DNA of 64,000 nucleotides from Calothrix sp. NIES-2100 (GCF_002368195.1 NZ_AP018178.1:7886645-7950644), one strand, 5' to 3'; positions 44,090 to 53,520 are shown, counted from the stretch's first letter. A program made the numbers and translations. Notes: generated by a model not told the origin, from the letters alone.

Positions 44090-45640
44090 ATGGTAGAGCC
44101 TGAAAACAAATTATTTGCCCTCAAGGATGGTTGGTCTTCCCAGGAAACAAGAGAAAAACAACGCCTCCAAGCCTTGTCCGATTTAGGTTTGCGGCAATCA
44201 GAAACAATTCCTGTCTTTGAAGAAGCCACTCAAACTGCTGCCCATTTTTTGGAAGCACCTATTTCCATTTTGGGATTTGTAGATCAAGAACGTCATTGGT
44301 TCAAGTCAGCAGTAGGTTTATCTAGACTGGGGCTAATGAATCATTTGGCACAAAGTCGGCAATTATTACGCCGAGAATCTTTTTGTACCCAAGTAGTAGA
44401 CAGTTTTCAAATTTTAGTAATAAATGATACGCACAAAATTACTGATCCAGTTCTTGCTTCTAGCAAGTTGATACAGGATTATGGCATTCGCGCTTACTTG
44501 GGAGCGCCATTAATTGATGCTTCTGGCCATTGTCTAGGAGCATTGGCAGTGATGGATTTAGTACCGCGTAATTTTACTAATCGCGATATTGAATTTTTAC
44601 AAATCATAGCTCGTTGGAGCATGAGTGAGTTTGAGCGTAATCGATTGCTCAAAGCAAAGTCAGAAGTCAGTATTCCTGAAAATGCACTGAGCTTATCATT
44701 CTCTGAGCAGACTAGCACTGAGATCAAAATCACCGCACCTGCTTTAGAACCAGATTCTGGTTCTACTAAGCAACTAAAACTAGAACTATTAGGGCAGCTA
44801 ACTCAGGAGTTACGTACGCCCTTAACCTCAGTACTAGGAATGGCTAGCGTTTTAGGACGTGAGATTTATGGCCCTTTGACAACTAAGCAAAGAGAATATC
44901 TGGATATTATCCAACACAGTGGTCGATATTTACTCTCTTTGGTCAATGAAATTACTGAACTAGGAGCAATGGATGAAGGCTCAACTGAATTGAATATCGC
45001 TCCTGTAGATATTGAAATGGTCTGTCAACAGGCTATCAATACTCTAGAGGAAGCTGCTAATCGTCGCGAGCAAGATATTCGTCTATCTATCGAACCTGGA
45101 CACAGCCGCATTTGTCCTTTGGATAAAGATAAAGTCCGACAAATGCTGTATCACTTAATTTTTAGTGTGATTCAACTCTCCGCTACAGGTAGTGTAGTGC
45201 GCATTCATGTTTCTTATAAAGAAAACACGCTAAATATTACAGTTTGGGTTTCACATCCTTGGCTGGGAGACGGTTTAACTGAGGTTGACCCTTATTTTCG
45301 TCTTAGCCCCTTGTCTTTGCTGGAGCTGACCACTGAGGCAGCAAATTATAATATCCATTTAGATAACCATGAACAAGCAGGAAATTTCCCACTAGTAGTG
45401 GAAAAATCAAACAACGCGAGTGCTTCCCACTCAGAGGTCATGACTATCAATCCAGCTACTGCAGCTCAGCCACAGAGTAGTTTGTCTCGCGAAAGCTTAG
45501 GTCTATTACTTAGCTGTCAGCTAGCAGAATTACACGGCGGACAAATCTCGATCCAAGGTTCTCCAGAATCAGGATATCGCTACGTGCTGTCTTTGCCATT
45601 GCAAGTCGTAGTTTCTCCAGAAGCAATGAGTGATGTTTAA
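44090..45640 (+). CDS. Degenerate GAF histidine kinase-like protein
   Basis: A 516-aa soluble protein: N-terminal GAF domain (about 40-190, with PISILGFVDQERHWFKS and GAPLIDASGHCLGALAVMD), then a dimerisation/phosphoacceptor-like region and a HATPase-like C-terminus. The H-box reads LTQELRTPLTSVLG: Gln239 replaces the phosphoacceptor His. The N-box (MLYHLIFSVIQLSATG) lacks its Asn, and the G2 region (ESLGLLLSCQLAELHGGQ) is only partly conserved. It therefore cannot act as a normal sensor kinase and may be a signalling scaffold or a regulator of another kinase. ATG 44090 follows AAGG; GTG 44084 is in frame. Stands alone between two long spacers. Confidence 0.85.
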   Translation: MVEPENKLFALKDGWSSQETREKQRLQALSDLGLRQSETIPVFEEATQTAAHFLEAPISILGFVDQERHWFKSAVGLSRLGLMNHLAQSRQLLRRESFCTQVVDSFQILVINDTHKITDPVLASSKLIQDYGIRAYLGAPLIDASGHCLGALAVMDLVPRNFTNRDIEFLQIIARWSMSEFERNRLLKAKSEVSIPENALSLSFSEQTSTEIKITAPALEPDSGSTKQLKLELLGQLTQELRTPLTSVLGMASVLGREIYGPLTTKQREYLDIIQHSGRYLLSLVNEITELGAMDEGSTELNIAPVDIEMVCQQAINTLEEAANRREQDIRLSIEPGHSRICPLDKDKVRQMLYHLIFSVIQLSATGSVVRIHVSYKENTLNITVWVSHPWLGDGLTEVDPYFRLSPLSLLELTTEAANYNIHLDNHEQAGNFPLVVEKSNNASASHSEVMTINPATAAQPQSSLSRESLGLLLSCQLAELHGGQISIQGSPESGYRYVLSLPLQVVVSPEAMSDV

Positions 45641-45924
45641 GTCAGCTTCCTAAATAGCCATCATGAATTGCTTACACCTTCCCTTTACATCCAGCCACCC
45701 CTTCAAGGGTGGGATTGTCAACAGGGCTATTTGGGATTCCGGCTTCATTCACCACTTGCTCATTCACACTTAGTGTCTTGCTGTCCTGAACTAAACGTTC
45801 TGCCCCTGTACAAGATTTAAACTAGTCCTTGCACTCTGCCAAAGCATAGTTGTAGACACGACGACATGCATTATGATCGAGTCCAAGTTCTCAGCGGGCG
45901 TGCTAATCAGTCACAGCGTGTTTT

Positions 45925-47349
45925 ATGAATTTAGTCTGGCAAACATTCACGTTATCTTATTTCCGAGTCCAAGAATATTTTGCTACCAGCTACCTCCACC
46001 GTTCTTTGGTGGGGCTGTTATCGTCTTGGCGGCAAAGTAGTATATTGATGCAGTGGGGAGATACTATAGCGATCGCTTTACTTAGCCTAGTGTATGTTCT
46101 AGCACCTTTTGTTTCAACTACCTTGTTAGGGTTGTTGCTGACAGCTTGTGTGGGATTTTGGCTATTACTGACTTTATCGGATGAAGCAACATCAACTACT
46201 TCATCATTTACCCCGATTCATCTGCTGGTATTACTCTATTGGGCAATTGCCGCAGTAGCTACAGCATTCTCACCTGTCAAAAAGGCAGCATTGAGCGATT
46301 TTGTCACTTTAACGCTATATTTGCTGCTGTTTGCTCTTTGTGCTAGGGTGCTGAGGTCTTCCCGCTTACGATCTTGGTTGATCGTCCTCTACCTCCATGT
46401 ATCGCTCATTGTCAGTGTATATGGTTTACGGCAATGGTTTTTTGGCGCAGCGGCGTTAGCAACTTGGGTTGACCCAGAATCGCCTTTGTCTAAAACTACA
46501 AGAGTTTACAGTTATTTGGGTAATCCCAATTTATTGGCTGGGTATCTTATCCCCGCAGTAGTTTTTAGTTTGGTGGCAATTTTTGCTTGGCAAAGTTGGT
46601 ATAAAAAAGCTTTAGCATTAACGGCGTTTATTGTCAATAGTGCCTGTCTAGTTCTCACCTTTAGTCGTGGCGGTTGGATTGGCTTAGTAGCGGCAATATT
46701 GACAGTCATGGCATTGCTAATTTATTGGTGGAGTGTGCAAATGCCTCCTTTCTGGCGGACTTGGTCACTGCCAATTATCTTGGGAGGTTTAATTGGGGTA
46801 TTGGTGCTAGCGGTAATTTTCATTGAGCCTGTCCGGTTGCGGGTTTTAAGTATTTTTGCTGACCGCCAGGATAGCAGTAATAACTTTCGCCGGAATGTTT
46901 GGGATGCTGTATTTGAGATGATTCGCGATCGCCCAATTTTAGGTATTGGGCCTGGTCACAATGCTTTTAATAAAATCTATCCCCTTTACCAGCGTCCCCG
47001 TTATACTGCCTTGAGTGCTTATTCGATTTTGCTAGAAATTGCTGTGGAAACAGGCTTTATTGGTTTGTCCTGTTTCTTGTGGCTATTGATTGTCACATTT
47101 AATACAGGTTACCTACAATTGCGACGATTGCGACAATTGGGAAACAAAGAAGCATTTTGGTTAATCGGGGCGATCGCTTCTATGGTAGGTATACTTGCTC
47201 ATGGGACTGTTGATACCGTCTGGTTTCGTCCTGAAGTTAATAGTCTTTGGTGGCTATTAGTTGCTTTGATTGCTAGCTACTGGACACCTTTAAGTCAAAA
47301 CAATACTCAAGAGCTAGCTTCAGCTAACTCTGAACCAGCAGCAAACTAA
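45925..47349 (+). CDS. ictB: IctB-like O-antigen ligase-family membrane protein
   Basis: A 474-aa protein with about ten membrane helices and a periplasmic loop, O-antigen ligase/Wzy family. It closely follows the sequence I know of Synechococcus IctB (for example VYSYLGNPNLLAGYLIP, LTFSRGGWIGLVA, DSSNNFRRNVWDAV, RPILGIGPGHNAFN). IctB was named as an inorganic carbon transporter; that role has been questioned, and the fold argues for a polysaccharide-related activity. Placement next to exopolysaccharide genes agrees with the latter. ATG 45925 is the first in frame. Full length. It ends into an inverted heptamer repeat. Confidence 0.85.
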   Translation: MNLVWQTFTLSYFRVQEYFATSYLHRSLVGLLSSWRQSSILMQWGDTIAIALLSLVYVLAPFVSTTLLGLLLTACVGFWLLLTLSDEATSTTSSFTPIHLLVLLYWAIAAVATAFSPVKKAALSDFVTLTLYLLLFALCARVLRSSRLRSWLIVLYLHVSLIVSVYGLRQWFFGAAALATWVDPESPLSKTTRVYSYLGNPNLLAGYLIPAVVFSLVAIFAWQSWYKKALALTAFIVNSACLVLTFSRGGWIGLVAAILTVMALLIYWWSVQMPPFWRTWSLPIILGGLIGVLVLAVIFIEPVRLRVLSIFADRQDSSNNFRRNVWDAVFEMIRDRPILGIGPGHNAFNKIYPLYQRPRYTALSAYSILLEIAVETGFIGLSCFLWLLIVTFNTGYLQLRRLRQLGNKEAFWLIGAIASMVGILAHGTVDTVWFRPEVNSLWWLLVALIASYWTPLSQNNTQELASANSEPAAN

Positions 47350-47357
47350 AATCGGTT

Positions 47358-47454
47358 AGTTGTCAGTTGTTTGTTAGGGAACTCCAAAACATAAATTATT
47401 CCGGTGAAACTTGTTGACTGTTCACAGTTAACAGTCAACAAACAACTGACAACT
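47358..47454. repeat. Inverted STRR hairpin between convergent genes
   Basis: agttgtcagttgtttgt (47358-47374) and its exact reverse complement (47438-47454), with an inner palindrome gttgactgtt...aacagtcaac (47413-47439). A nested hairpin that could terminate both converging transcripts. Confidence 0.85.
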
Positions 47455-47477
47455 ATCAGGGGAAAATTGTTAATGAC

Positions 47478-47759
47478 TTATTCTCTATAGGTAGTAGCCC
47501 CTGGCGTATTGGGATCGCGATAACGGGTTGGTTCGTCGTCACGTTTTCTACCTGTCAAACCCGCTAGACCTAATAGACCAATTAATCCTAACCAACCCCA
47601 ATCAAAATCATTGCGATCGTAAGTTGTTGTGCTTGGGCTAGTGGTGGTTCCAGGGTCAGTGGTAGAAGTTTGGGCTTGTACGGGTAGAGTTAAGGACAAA
47701 ATTGCCATACTCAAGGTGAGAACGCCAGTGCTTATCACTTTAGTGAAATTGCTTGTCAT
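47478..47759 (-). CDS. WGxxGxxG-motif small membrane protein
   Basis: A 93-aa exported protein: signal peptide (ISTGVLTLSMAILSLTLPVQAQ), a Thr/Ser/Pro linker, then DWGWLGLIGLLGLAGL followed by the basic RKRDDE. That C-terminal WGxxGxxG helix with a basic cluster is the mark of a family of small membrane-sorted proteins in cyanobacteria and others; the function is unknown. ATG 47759 starts at the signal peptide; ATG 47783 adds eight residues. Transcribed alone. Confidence 0.82.
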   Translation of the reverse strand: MTSNFTKVISTGVLTLSMAILSLTLPVQAQTSTTDPGTTTSPSTTTYDRNDFDWGWLGLIGLLGLAGLTGRKRDDEPTRYRDPNTPGATTYRE

Positions 47760-47887
47760 GGTGAAAAATCTCATCCCTTCCAAAGTTACTCACCACTTTA
47801 CACAGTCCAAGACAGAACAAAATCAATCTGCGGCGATAAACTCGGCTTTTGCTTAACTCTGACTGAGGATATACAACTAGCTTGAAA

Positions 47888-47968
47888 GAGTCATTTGTCA
47901 GTTGTCATTTGTCATTTGTCATTTGTGATTCACCTCGTCACCTCATCCCCATCATCGCCCTCATCCCT
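47888..47968. repeat. STRR cluster
   Basis: catttgtcagttgtcatttgtc heptamers followed by cacctcatccccatcatcgccctc units, between the divergent start of the WGxxGxxG gene and the smpB end. No gene. Confidence 0.8.
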
Positions 47969-48042
47969 TTAGTAGATGGGGATGAAAATCTTATCCTTGG
48001 GACGGGCTAAAATTTGTGTGCTGATGAGAACGAAAATTATCG

Positions 48043-48510
48043 CTAATAATTTTTCATCGCCCGTTCCATATCCCGTTTATCCTGGCGTTTTTTCAAGTCT
48101 TCTCGCTTATCGTGGAGCTTTTTACCTTTGCCAAGGGCTATACTCACCTTCACCCGGCCACGTTTGAAGTACAACTTTAAAGGTACTAAAGTCAAACCCT
48201 GTTGTTCGACTTTACCAATTAGCTTGCGGATTTCCTGCTTATGCAGTAAAAGCTTGCGCGTTCGACGTGGTTCATGATTAAAATATTGACCGCTAGCAGT
48301 GTAAGGTGAAATATGGGCGTTGATTAACCATGCTTCGCCATCGCGAATCAAAGCATACCCATCTTGGAGATTGACTTTTCCCTGCCGAATCGACTTGACC
48401 TCTGTTCCTGTCAACTGAATTCCGGCTTCGTAGGTTTCCAGGATTTCATACAAATAACGGGCTTGTCGATTGTCGCTAATTACTTTGTAACCGTCACTTT
48501 TATCGCTCAT
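48043..48510 (-). CDS. smpB: SsrA-binding protein (tmRNA partner)
   Basis: Binds tmRNA and delivers it to stalled ribosomes for trans-translation. The 155-aa protein has the OB-fold core: YEILETYEAGIQLTGTEVKSIR, LQDGYALIRDGEAWLINAHI and KLYFKRGRVKVSIALGKGKK, followed by the basic C-terminal tail KRQDKRDMERAMKNY. Length and start (ATG 48510, MSDKSDGYKVI) are standard. The tmRNA gene itself was not found in the window. Monocistronic, with a 415-bp spacer (48511-48925) upstream. Confidence 0.96.
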   Translation of the reverse strand: MSDKSDGYKVISDNRQARYLYEILETYEAGIQLTGTEVKSIRQGKVNLQDGYALIRDGEAWLINAHISPYTASGQYFNHEPRRTRKLLLHKQEIRKLIGKVEQQGLTLVPLKLYFKRGRVKVSIALGKGKKLHDKREDLKKRQDKRDMERAMKNY

Positions 48511-48925
48511 GGAAAATTATGCGTACTGAAAATGTGTCTAAAAAATGGTTGGAGTAGGTAGAAAAATTCATTGAGCCTATATTAAACCACGATCAATGCT
48601 TACTCTAGGTAGGAGTCTCATATTACTTAATTTAGCTTTTTCCCCAAAATTCGACAGAGTTAGGTAGGGTAATTGATGTTCTCAATCAAAAATTTCAAAG
48701 CAAATTTTGTCTCAACTAGACAGCTGATCGAGTGAATTTAATTTACAGTAGGGTAAAAGATTACTCTATCGTGTTGGTTATTTGTTATGAAGTGCTACAT
48801 TATTTATCTTTGCCAAGCACTAAGATGGAACAGTGCGTTAAAATTTATTAACAATTTCTAAAGAATTAAGATTTTCTTTATAAATCAGTCCAAAGGCAGT
48901 AATTAGCTAGTAATCCTGTCATAGT
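48511..48925. other. 415-bp gene-free spacer upstream of smpB and the regulator
   Basis: Divergent promoter region between smpB (minus) and the response regulator (plus). I see AT-rich sequence with no ORF, repeat or RNA recognised. Both promoters must lie here. Confidence 0.6.
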
Positions 48926-49705
48926 ATGAAACATAAGAGCACATCATTCATGCCTGTGTTCACTAATAGTGCTCAAACAAGCCAATTTGTTAGTAAAAAC
49001 AATGCTAGGGGTGTACTGTCCATGCCCTTGACGATCCTTGTGGTGGATGACGATCTGGGCACTCGTCTGTCGATTAGCGATTATCTTGAACTGTCTGGCT
49101 ACTTAGTGATTACGGCGAATGATGGTCAAGAAGCTTTGGTAATGGTAGAGGAGTTCCATCCTGATTTGATTGTCACTGATATTGTCATGCCAAGAATGAA
49201 TGGCTATGAATTGGTGCGCCGGGTGCGTCAAAAATCAGAGTTCCGTTTATTACCTGTAATTTTATTAACAGCCCGAACTAAGACCCAAGAACGAATTCTG
49301 GGCTACCAATCAGGGTGCGATTTATATTTGCCCAAACCTTTTGAGCTAGAAGAGTTAGCAGCAGCTATTCGGAATTTACTGGAGCGATCGCAAATTATTC
49401 AATCTGAGTATCGCTTTTCTCATCAAGAAAATTTGGGCAGTTCCAACCAAATAAAAGCGGTGGATGCCCATTCTGCCGAAATTATTCAAACTCAAAAATC
49501 TCAAATGCTCTCATCATTGACTCCCAGAGAACAGGAAGTGCTAGAACTGTTAACACATGGTTTGTCTAATGCTGACATGGGTCACCAGCTACATCTAAGT
49601 GCGCGTACAGTAGAAAAGTACGTTAGTAGCTTATTGAGAAAAACCGCAACCAGTAACCGAGCTGAACTGGTGCGTTTTGCGATCAAGCATGGTCTAGTGG
49701 AATAG
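48926..49705 (+). CDS. Response regulator with LuxR-type HTH
   Basis: A NarL/FixJ-type regulator. Receiver domain from about residue 36: ILVVDDD, phosphoacceptor D85 in VTDIVMP, LLTAR and PKPFE. The C-terminal HTH is LTPREQEVLELLTHGLSNADMGHQL, then LSARTVEKYVSSLLRK. A linker of about 40 residues separates them. ATG 48926 gives a 259-aa protein with a 33-residue extension; ATG 49022/49023 (MPLTILVVDDD) is an alternative that removes it. No partner kinase is adjacent; the kinase-like gene at 44090 lacks a phosphoacceptor and is not an obvious partner. Confidence 0.9.
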   Translation: MKHKSTSFMPVFTNSAQTSQFVSKNNARGVLSMPLTILVVDDDLGTRLSISDYLELSGYLVITANDGQEALVMVEEFHPDLIVTDIVMPRMNGYELVRRVRQKSEFRLLPVILLTARTKTQERILGYQSGCDLYLPKPFELEELAAAIRNLLERSQIIQSEYRFSHQENLGSSNQIKAVDAHSAEIIQTQKSQMLSSLTPREQEVLELLTHGLSNADMGHQLHLSARTVEKYVSSLLRKTATSNRAELVRFAIKHGLVE

Positions 49706-49712
49706 TACAACA

Positions 49713-49764
49713 GAGTGCTGAGTAATGAGTTTTTCCCAGGGACTTTACTCAACACTCAGCACTC
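49713..49764. terminator. Hairpin between response regulator and phosphatase genes
   Basis: gagtgctgagt (49713-49723) and actcagcactc (49754-49764) are exact complements with an inner atgagtttttccc/ctttactc portion. It overlaps the phosphatase stop codon at 49763 and can terminate both converging transcripts. Confidence 0.7.
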
Positions 49765-50248
49765 ACGTTTTAAGTTGCTGACTCACAATATTTTTCAGCA
49801 GACCTTCACAAGCATCGACTAACAGATCGATCACTTGAGCAAATCCTTCTGGGCCACCGTAGTAAGGATCTGGAACTTCTTTAATGTTATACTGAGTACA
49901 AAAATCACACATTAACCGAACTTTATCCTGATGGGACTTGGTTGGGTCAAGGGCCAGGATATTTTCATAATTTTCCCGATCCATCGCCAAAATTAAGTCA
50001 AAGTCTTGAAAGTCCGATTTCCGAAATTGACGGGCTTGACCGCGCAGTTTAATTCCCAACTTTTTAGCAGCTGCGGCACTCATACGTCGGTCAGGTGGGC
50101 TACCGATGTGATAACTGGATGTACCAGCAGAGTCGCAGACAATACTATTGCTTAAGCCAGCCTGTTCAATCAGATGATTCATAATGTTTTCTGCCGATGG
50201 TGACCGACAGATATTACCCAGGCAGACAAAAAGTAGTTTGTAGGGCAT
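49763..50248 (-). CDS. Low-molecular-weight protein-tyrosine phosphatase
   Basis: A 161-aa enzyme with the P-loop VCLGNICRSP (C9 to R15) and the general-acid Asp in VPDPYYGG near residue 125. This family removes phosphate from tyrosine residues and often counters BY-kinases of exopolysaccharide systems; here the Wzc-like kinase is about 12 kb away. ATG 50248 begins the beta strand directly (MPYKLLFVCLG). It may form an operon with the ybaB gene 135 bp upstream, across an STRR-rich spacer. Confidence 0.93.
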   Translation of the reverse strand: MPYKLLFVCLGNICRSPSAENIMNHLIEQAGLSNSIVCDSAGTSSYHIGSPPDRRMSAAAAKKLGIKLRGQARQFRKSDFQDFDLILAMDRENYENILALDPTKSHQDKVRLMCDFCTQYNIKEVPDPYYGGPEGFAQVIDLLVDACEGLLKNIVSQQLKT

Positions 50249-50261
50249 AAGTATCTTTTGT

Positions 50262-50384
50262 GCTTAGTCAGTTGTCCTTTGTCGTTTGTCATTAGTCATT
50301 TGTCCTTTGACTAATGACTAATAACCATTGACCATTTACCCTGAGCGAAGTCGAAGGGTTGACCATTGACAAATGACCATTGAC
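50262..50384. repeat. STRR heptamer arrays with both orientations
   Basis: gtcagttgtcctttgtcgtttgtcatt units then gactaatgactaataaccattgacc units, giving a large imperfect hairpin, plus gagcgaagtcgaaggg in the middle. It lies between two co-oriented genes. Confidence 0.85.
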
Positions 50385-50731
50385 TAAAATCCAGGCAATT
50401 CCAGCCCACTGGTTAAATCTTCCATGCGTTCCCGCATTGTAGCTGTGGACTTGTTGTAGGCATCTTTCATTGCCACTGTCACCAGGTCGGACAGTACTTC
50501 TGCACCTTCTCCTAGGGCTTGTGGGGAAATTTCCACACGCTTGGGTTCTTGGTTGCCGGTGACAATTACTTTGACCATACCACCGCCAGACTCTCCTTGA
50601 ATCTCCATTTGCTCCAATTCTTCTTGGAGACGCTTTGCACCTTCTTGAACTTGTTGTGCTTTTTTGAAAGCTTCGGCTAGTTCTTTCATTTTTCCCAAGC
50701 CAAAGCCAAAACCCTGTCCTTTTCCTGTCAT
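50384..50731 (-). CDS. YbaB/EbfC nucleoid-associated protein
   Basis: A 115-aa DNA-binding dimer former of the YbaB/EbfC family. The first 30 residues are Gly/Lys-rich (MTGKGQGFGFGLGKMKELA), then the helix KAQQVQEGAKRLQEELEQMEI and the beta segment GMVKVIVTGNQEPKRVEISP. Length is typical. In cyanobacteria the gene is often found near murB/murC, as here. ATG 50731 is the start. Confidence 0.92.
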   Translation of the reverse strand: MTGKGQGFGFGLGKMKELAEAFKKAQQVQEGAKRLQEELEQMEIQGESGGGMVKVIVTGNQEPKRVEISPQALGEGAEVLSDLVTVAMKDAYNKSTATMRERMEDLTSGLELPGF

Positions 50732-50821
50732 AATTAATAGTCCGCGTGTGCGTTCAATAACAAATCAAATTCAATTATAGATGCGGTAGGCAAATTGCCT
50801 CTTTTTTTACTTCTAATTAAT

Positions 50822-50935
50822 GCATGGGGCATGGGGCATTGGTAAGAGATGGGGGAGATAGGGAAGAAAACTCCCCACACTCCCCACACTCCCTCATCTC
50901 CCTTGTCCTCTGTATTCCCCTTGTCTGCTTAACAG
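50822..50935. repeat. STRR and C-rich tandem units
   Basis: catggggcatggggcattgg heptamers followed by cccacactccccacactccc units between the ybaB and murB genes. No gene. Confidence 0.8.
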
Positions 50936-50943
50936 TGAAGTCC

Positions 50944-51945
50944 TTATCCACAAGCCGCCTGAAACTCTCCGAGCATTTTGACTTCTGGCTCTAAGAGAAT
51001 TGACCAACGGTCTTGCACCTGGTGCTGAATATGACGGATCAGACAAAAGATATCGCTAGCTTTTGCGCCGCCACGGTTAACGATAAAATTGGCATGGAGT
51101 TGTGCTACTTGGGCACCACCAATTTGGAAGCCTTTTAATCCGGTTTGTTCAATCAACCATCCAGCTGAGTGAGGTTTGGGATTGCGGAAAACACTGCCAC
51201 AGCTAGGAAAGTTGTATGGCTGGGTGCTGAGCCGATGTTGTTTGTGTTGCTTGGTTGCAGCAAAAACCTTTGCGGGGTCTGCACCAGGACGCAGTTGGAA
51301 GGTTGCTTGGGTAACGATGCGATCGCTACCCTGTAATTTTGAAGTCCGGTAGCTGTAATTTAAATCCGCCGCCGTCACAGTTTCCAGGGTGCCATCGGGT
51401 GATAGTACCTGGGCGCTGACTAACATCTCTGCGGTACAGCTACTGTGTGCTCCTGCATTCATGACAACTGCACCCCCGACAGTTCCGGGGATACCAACAG
51501 CCCATTCTAGTCCTTCCCAGCCTAAATCTGCTGCTTGCCATGCCAAGCTAGGAATCGATTCACCTGCGGCTACGGTTAATTGACCGGTTTCGGGGTCAAA
51601 GTAACTATATCTCAGATGACGAGTCGCAATCACTAAGCCCGGTAAACCGCGATCGCTCACTAACAAATTAGAACCTGCACCCACTACTGTTACTGGGATA
51701 TCACGTTCTTTTGCATACTTCAACCCTGCTTGCAGTGCTGTTAAGTTGCGGGGGGCGGTATACCATTGTGCTGCTCCACCGACCCTATAGGATGTGTATG
51801 CAGACAAAGAAGCCTGGGACTTGATTACACAATCAGTCCCAGGCAAATAAATTACCGAACTTTCAACGGCATTTCCGATTTCTGGTTTCTCTGTCGTCAA
51901 TGTAGAAACTGTGCAGACGTTGGCATCTGCCTGAGAGATTGTCAT
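50944..51945 (-). CDS. murB: UDP-N-acetylenolpyruvoylglucosamine reductase
   Basis: FAD-dependent reductase of the second committed step of peptidoglycan synthesis, forming UDP-MurNAc. FAD motif VTVVGAGSNLLVSDRGLPG, the catalytic serine in FPSCGSVFRNP, and HANFIVNRGGAKASD are present. Type II-like layout with 333 aa. It starts at ATG 51945 and lies 114 bp downstream of murC on the same strand, forming a cell-wall operon. The N-terminal 40 residues before the FAD domain are variable, so a later start cannot be excluded. Confidence 0.95.
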   Translation of the reverse strand: MTISQADANVCTVSTLTTEKPEIGNAVESSVIYLPGTDCVIKSQASLSAYTSYRVGGAAQWYTAPRNLTALQAGLKYAKERDIPVTVVGAGSNLLVSDRGLPGLVIATRHLRYSYFDPETGQLTVAAGESIPSLAWQAADLGWEGLEWAVGIPGTVGGAVVMNAGAHSSCTAEMLVSAQVLSPDGTLETVTAADLNYSYRTSKLQGSDRIVTQATFQLRPGADPAKVFAATKQHKQHRLSTQPYNFPSCGSVFRNPKPHSAGWLIEQTGLKGFQIGGAQVAQLHANFIVNRGGAKASDIFCLIRHIQHQVQDRWSILLEPEVKMLGEFQAACG

Positions 51946-52059
51946 CTTTAGGTCAATTTAGTGAAATTTTTACATTTATCTGCCGTAATCAGACGGCTGT
52001 ACTATGAAATTTTTATGAAACTCTGACAAATGCGGTAGACATTTGTCTCTAAAATGAAA

Positions 52060-53520
52060 TTAAGATGTAGCCTTTGCTGGTTGGCAAAGTGTCGCAATGA
52101 TTTCGGGAATCGCTTGATTCAAGTTTCCCGCACCGAGAAATAGTGCTAAATCTCCATGACGCAAGGTTTTGAGTAAAAATTCGCACACTGATTCCAATGT
52201 TGGTTGATAAACAACCTGTGGGTGCTGTTTAGTAATTGCTGCTGCTAATAATTCACCACTGATTTGCCCTAAATTGGGTTCTCCGGCACTGTAAATATCA
52301 GTCAGTACCACTAAATCAGCATGAGTAAAAGATTCAGCAAATTCTTCTAAAAAGGTCAGTGTCCGACTATAGCGATGGGGTTGGAAAATTGCCACAACTC
52401 TTTGCCCTGGTCTTGCTTGGAGGCGTGCTGCTGCTAAAGTAGCGCGAATCTCACTCGGATGATGGGCATAGTCATCAATGAAGGTAATACCATCGACTTC
52501 ACCACGAAACTCAAAGCGCCGTCTTGCGCCTTCAAAGGTAGCAATACCCTTGGCAATTTCTCCAAATTCTAAGCCTAATGCTCTACCTACTGCTACGGCT
52601 GCTAGGGCATTGCTGAGATTATGCCGACTTAGTAGGCGCACATTCAACATGCCTAAGGCTTTACCTTTTTCCCAAACAAGAGCTGTGGTACCATCAGCAC
52701 GATAGTCAATATTAGTGACAGTATAGTCAGCGTTAGTATCTGGGTGTAGGCTGTAGGTGATGGTTGGTTTGAGGCGATCGCGTACTGTTGCACAATCGAT
52801 GCTACCTACCAAAGTCTGACAACTTTGAGCAAACTCTTGGAAAATATCAACGACTTCTTCTAATGTTTCATAGTGATCGGGATGATCTAGTTCAATATTG
52901 GTAATCACGCCAATTGCTGGAGCGTGTTTTACCAAAGAACCATCTGATTCATCAGCTTCAGCTACGAGATACCTACTTTCTCCTAATCTGGCATTACCTT
53001 CCCAAGCATTAACTTCACCACCTACGAGAATAGTTGGATCTAAACCTGCTTTTAACAGCATATAGCCAATCATACTACTGGTTGTAGTTTTGCCGTGGGT
53101 ACCGGCAACTGCAATGCTGTAATAATCGGCAATTAACGCAGCTAGTACATCTGAACGATGTAAAATTGGGCAACCCAATTCTAGTGCTGCTTTGTATTCT
53201 AAATTATTGGTGTTAATTGCAGTTGAACAAATAACTTGAGGCAGTGTTGTGTTAGCCGCTGTAGGCAATTCTGCTTGCGAGTTTGATGCTACTCCTGCGG
53301 TAACTCGCGGGCGAAAGAATTCCAGATTGCTGGCTTCTTGTCTACTAAAAATATGAGTCCCGATAGATTCTAACTTTCTTGTAATGTGGTTTGGACGTAG
53401 ATCCGAACCTGATACTGGCAATTGACGTTTGGCCAGAACATATGCCAGCGCTGACATACCTATGCCGCCGATACCAATGAAATGAAATGGTTTACCGCTA
53501 AAATCTACAGAATTATTCAT
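52060..53520 (-). CDS. murC: UDP-N-acetylmuramate-L-alanine ligase
   Basis: Mur ligase adding L-Ala to UDP-MurNAc. N-terminal Rossmann motif FIGIGGIGMSALAYVLA, ATP-binding AGTHGKTTTSSMIG, and central E/H metal sites NIELDHPDHYETL; the C-terminal domain has DDYAHHPSEIRATLAAARL and FQPHRYSRT. The 486-aa length is standard. ATG 53520 is the start. Followed by murB. No promoter could be singled out in the 403-bp spacer (53521-53923), which contains ttacaccacaccacacca tandem pentamers. Confidence 0.96.
   Translation of the reverse strand: MNNSVDFSGKPFHFIGIGGIGMSALAYVLAKRQLPVSGSDLRPNHITRKLESIGTHIFSRQEASNLEFFRPRVTAGVASNSQAELPTAANTTLPQVICSTAINTNNLEYKAALELGCPILHRSDVLAALIADYYSIAVAGTHGKTTTSSMIGYMLLKAGLDPTILVGGEVNAWEGNARLGESRYLVAEADESDGSLVKHAPAIGVITNIELDHPDHYETLEEVVDIFQEFAQSCQTLVGSIDCATVRDRLKPTITYSLHPDTNADYTVTNIDYRADGTTALVWEKGKALGMLNVRLLSRHNLSNALAAVAVGRALGLEFGEIAKGIATFEGARRRFEFRGEVDGITFIDDYAHHPSEIRATLAAARLQARPGQRVVAIFQPHRYSRTLTFLEEFAESFTHADLVVLTDIYSAGEPNLGQISGELLAAAITKQHPQVVYQPTLESVCEFLLKTLRHGDLALFLGAGNLNQAIPEIIATLCQPAKATS

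Noticed and set aside
48511..48925. tmRNA (ssrA) gene next to smpB
   Set aside because: No sequence with a tRNA-like end and tag-coding region could be recognised in the spacer.
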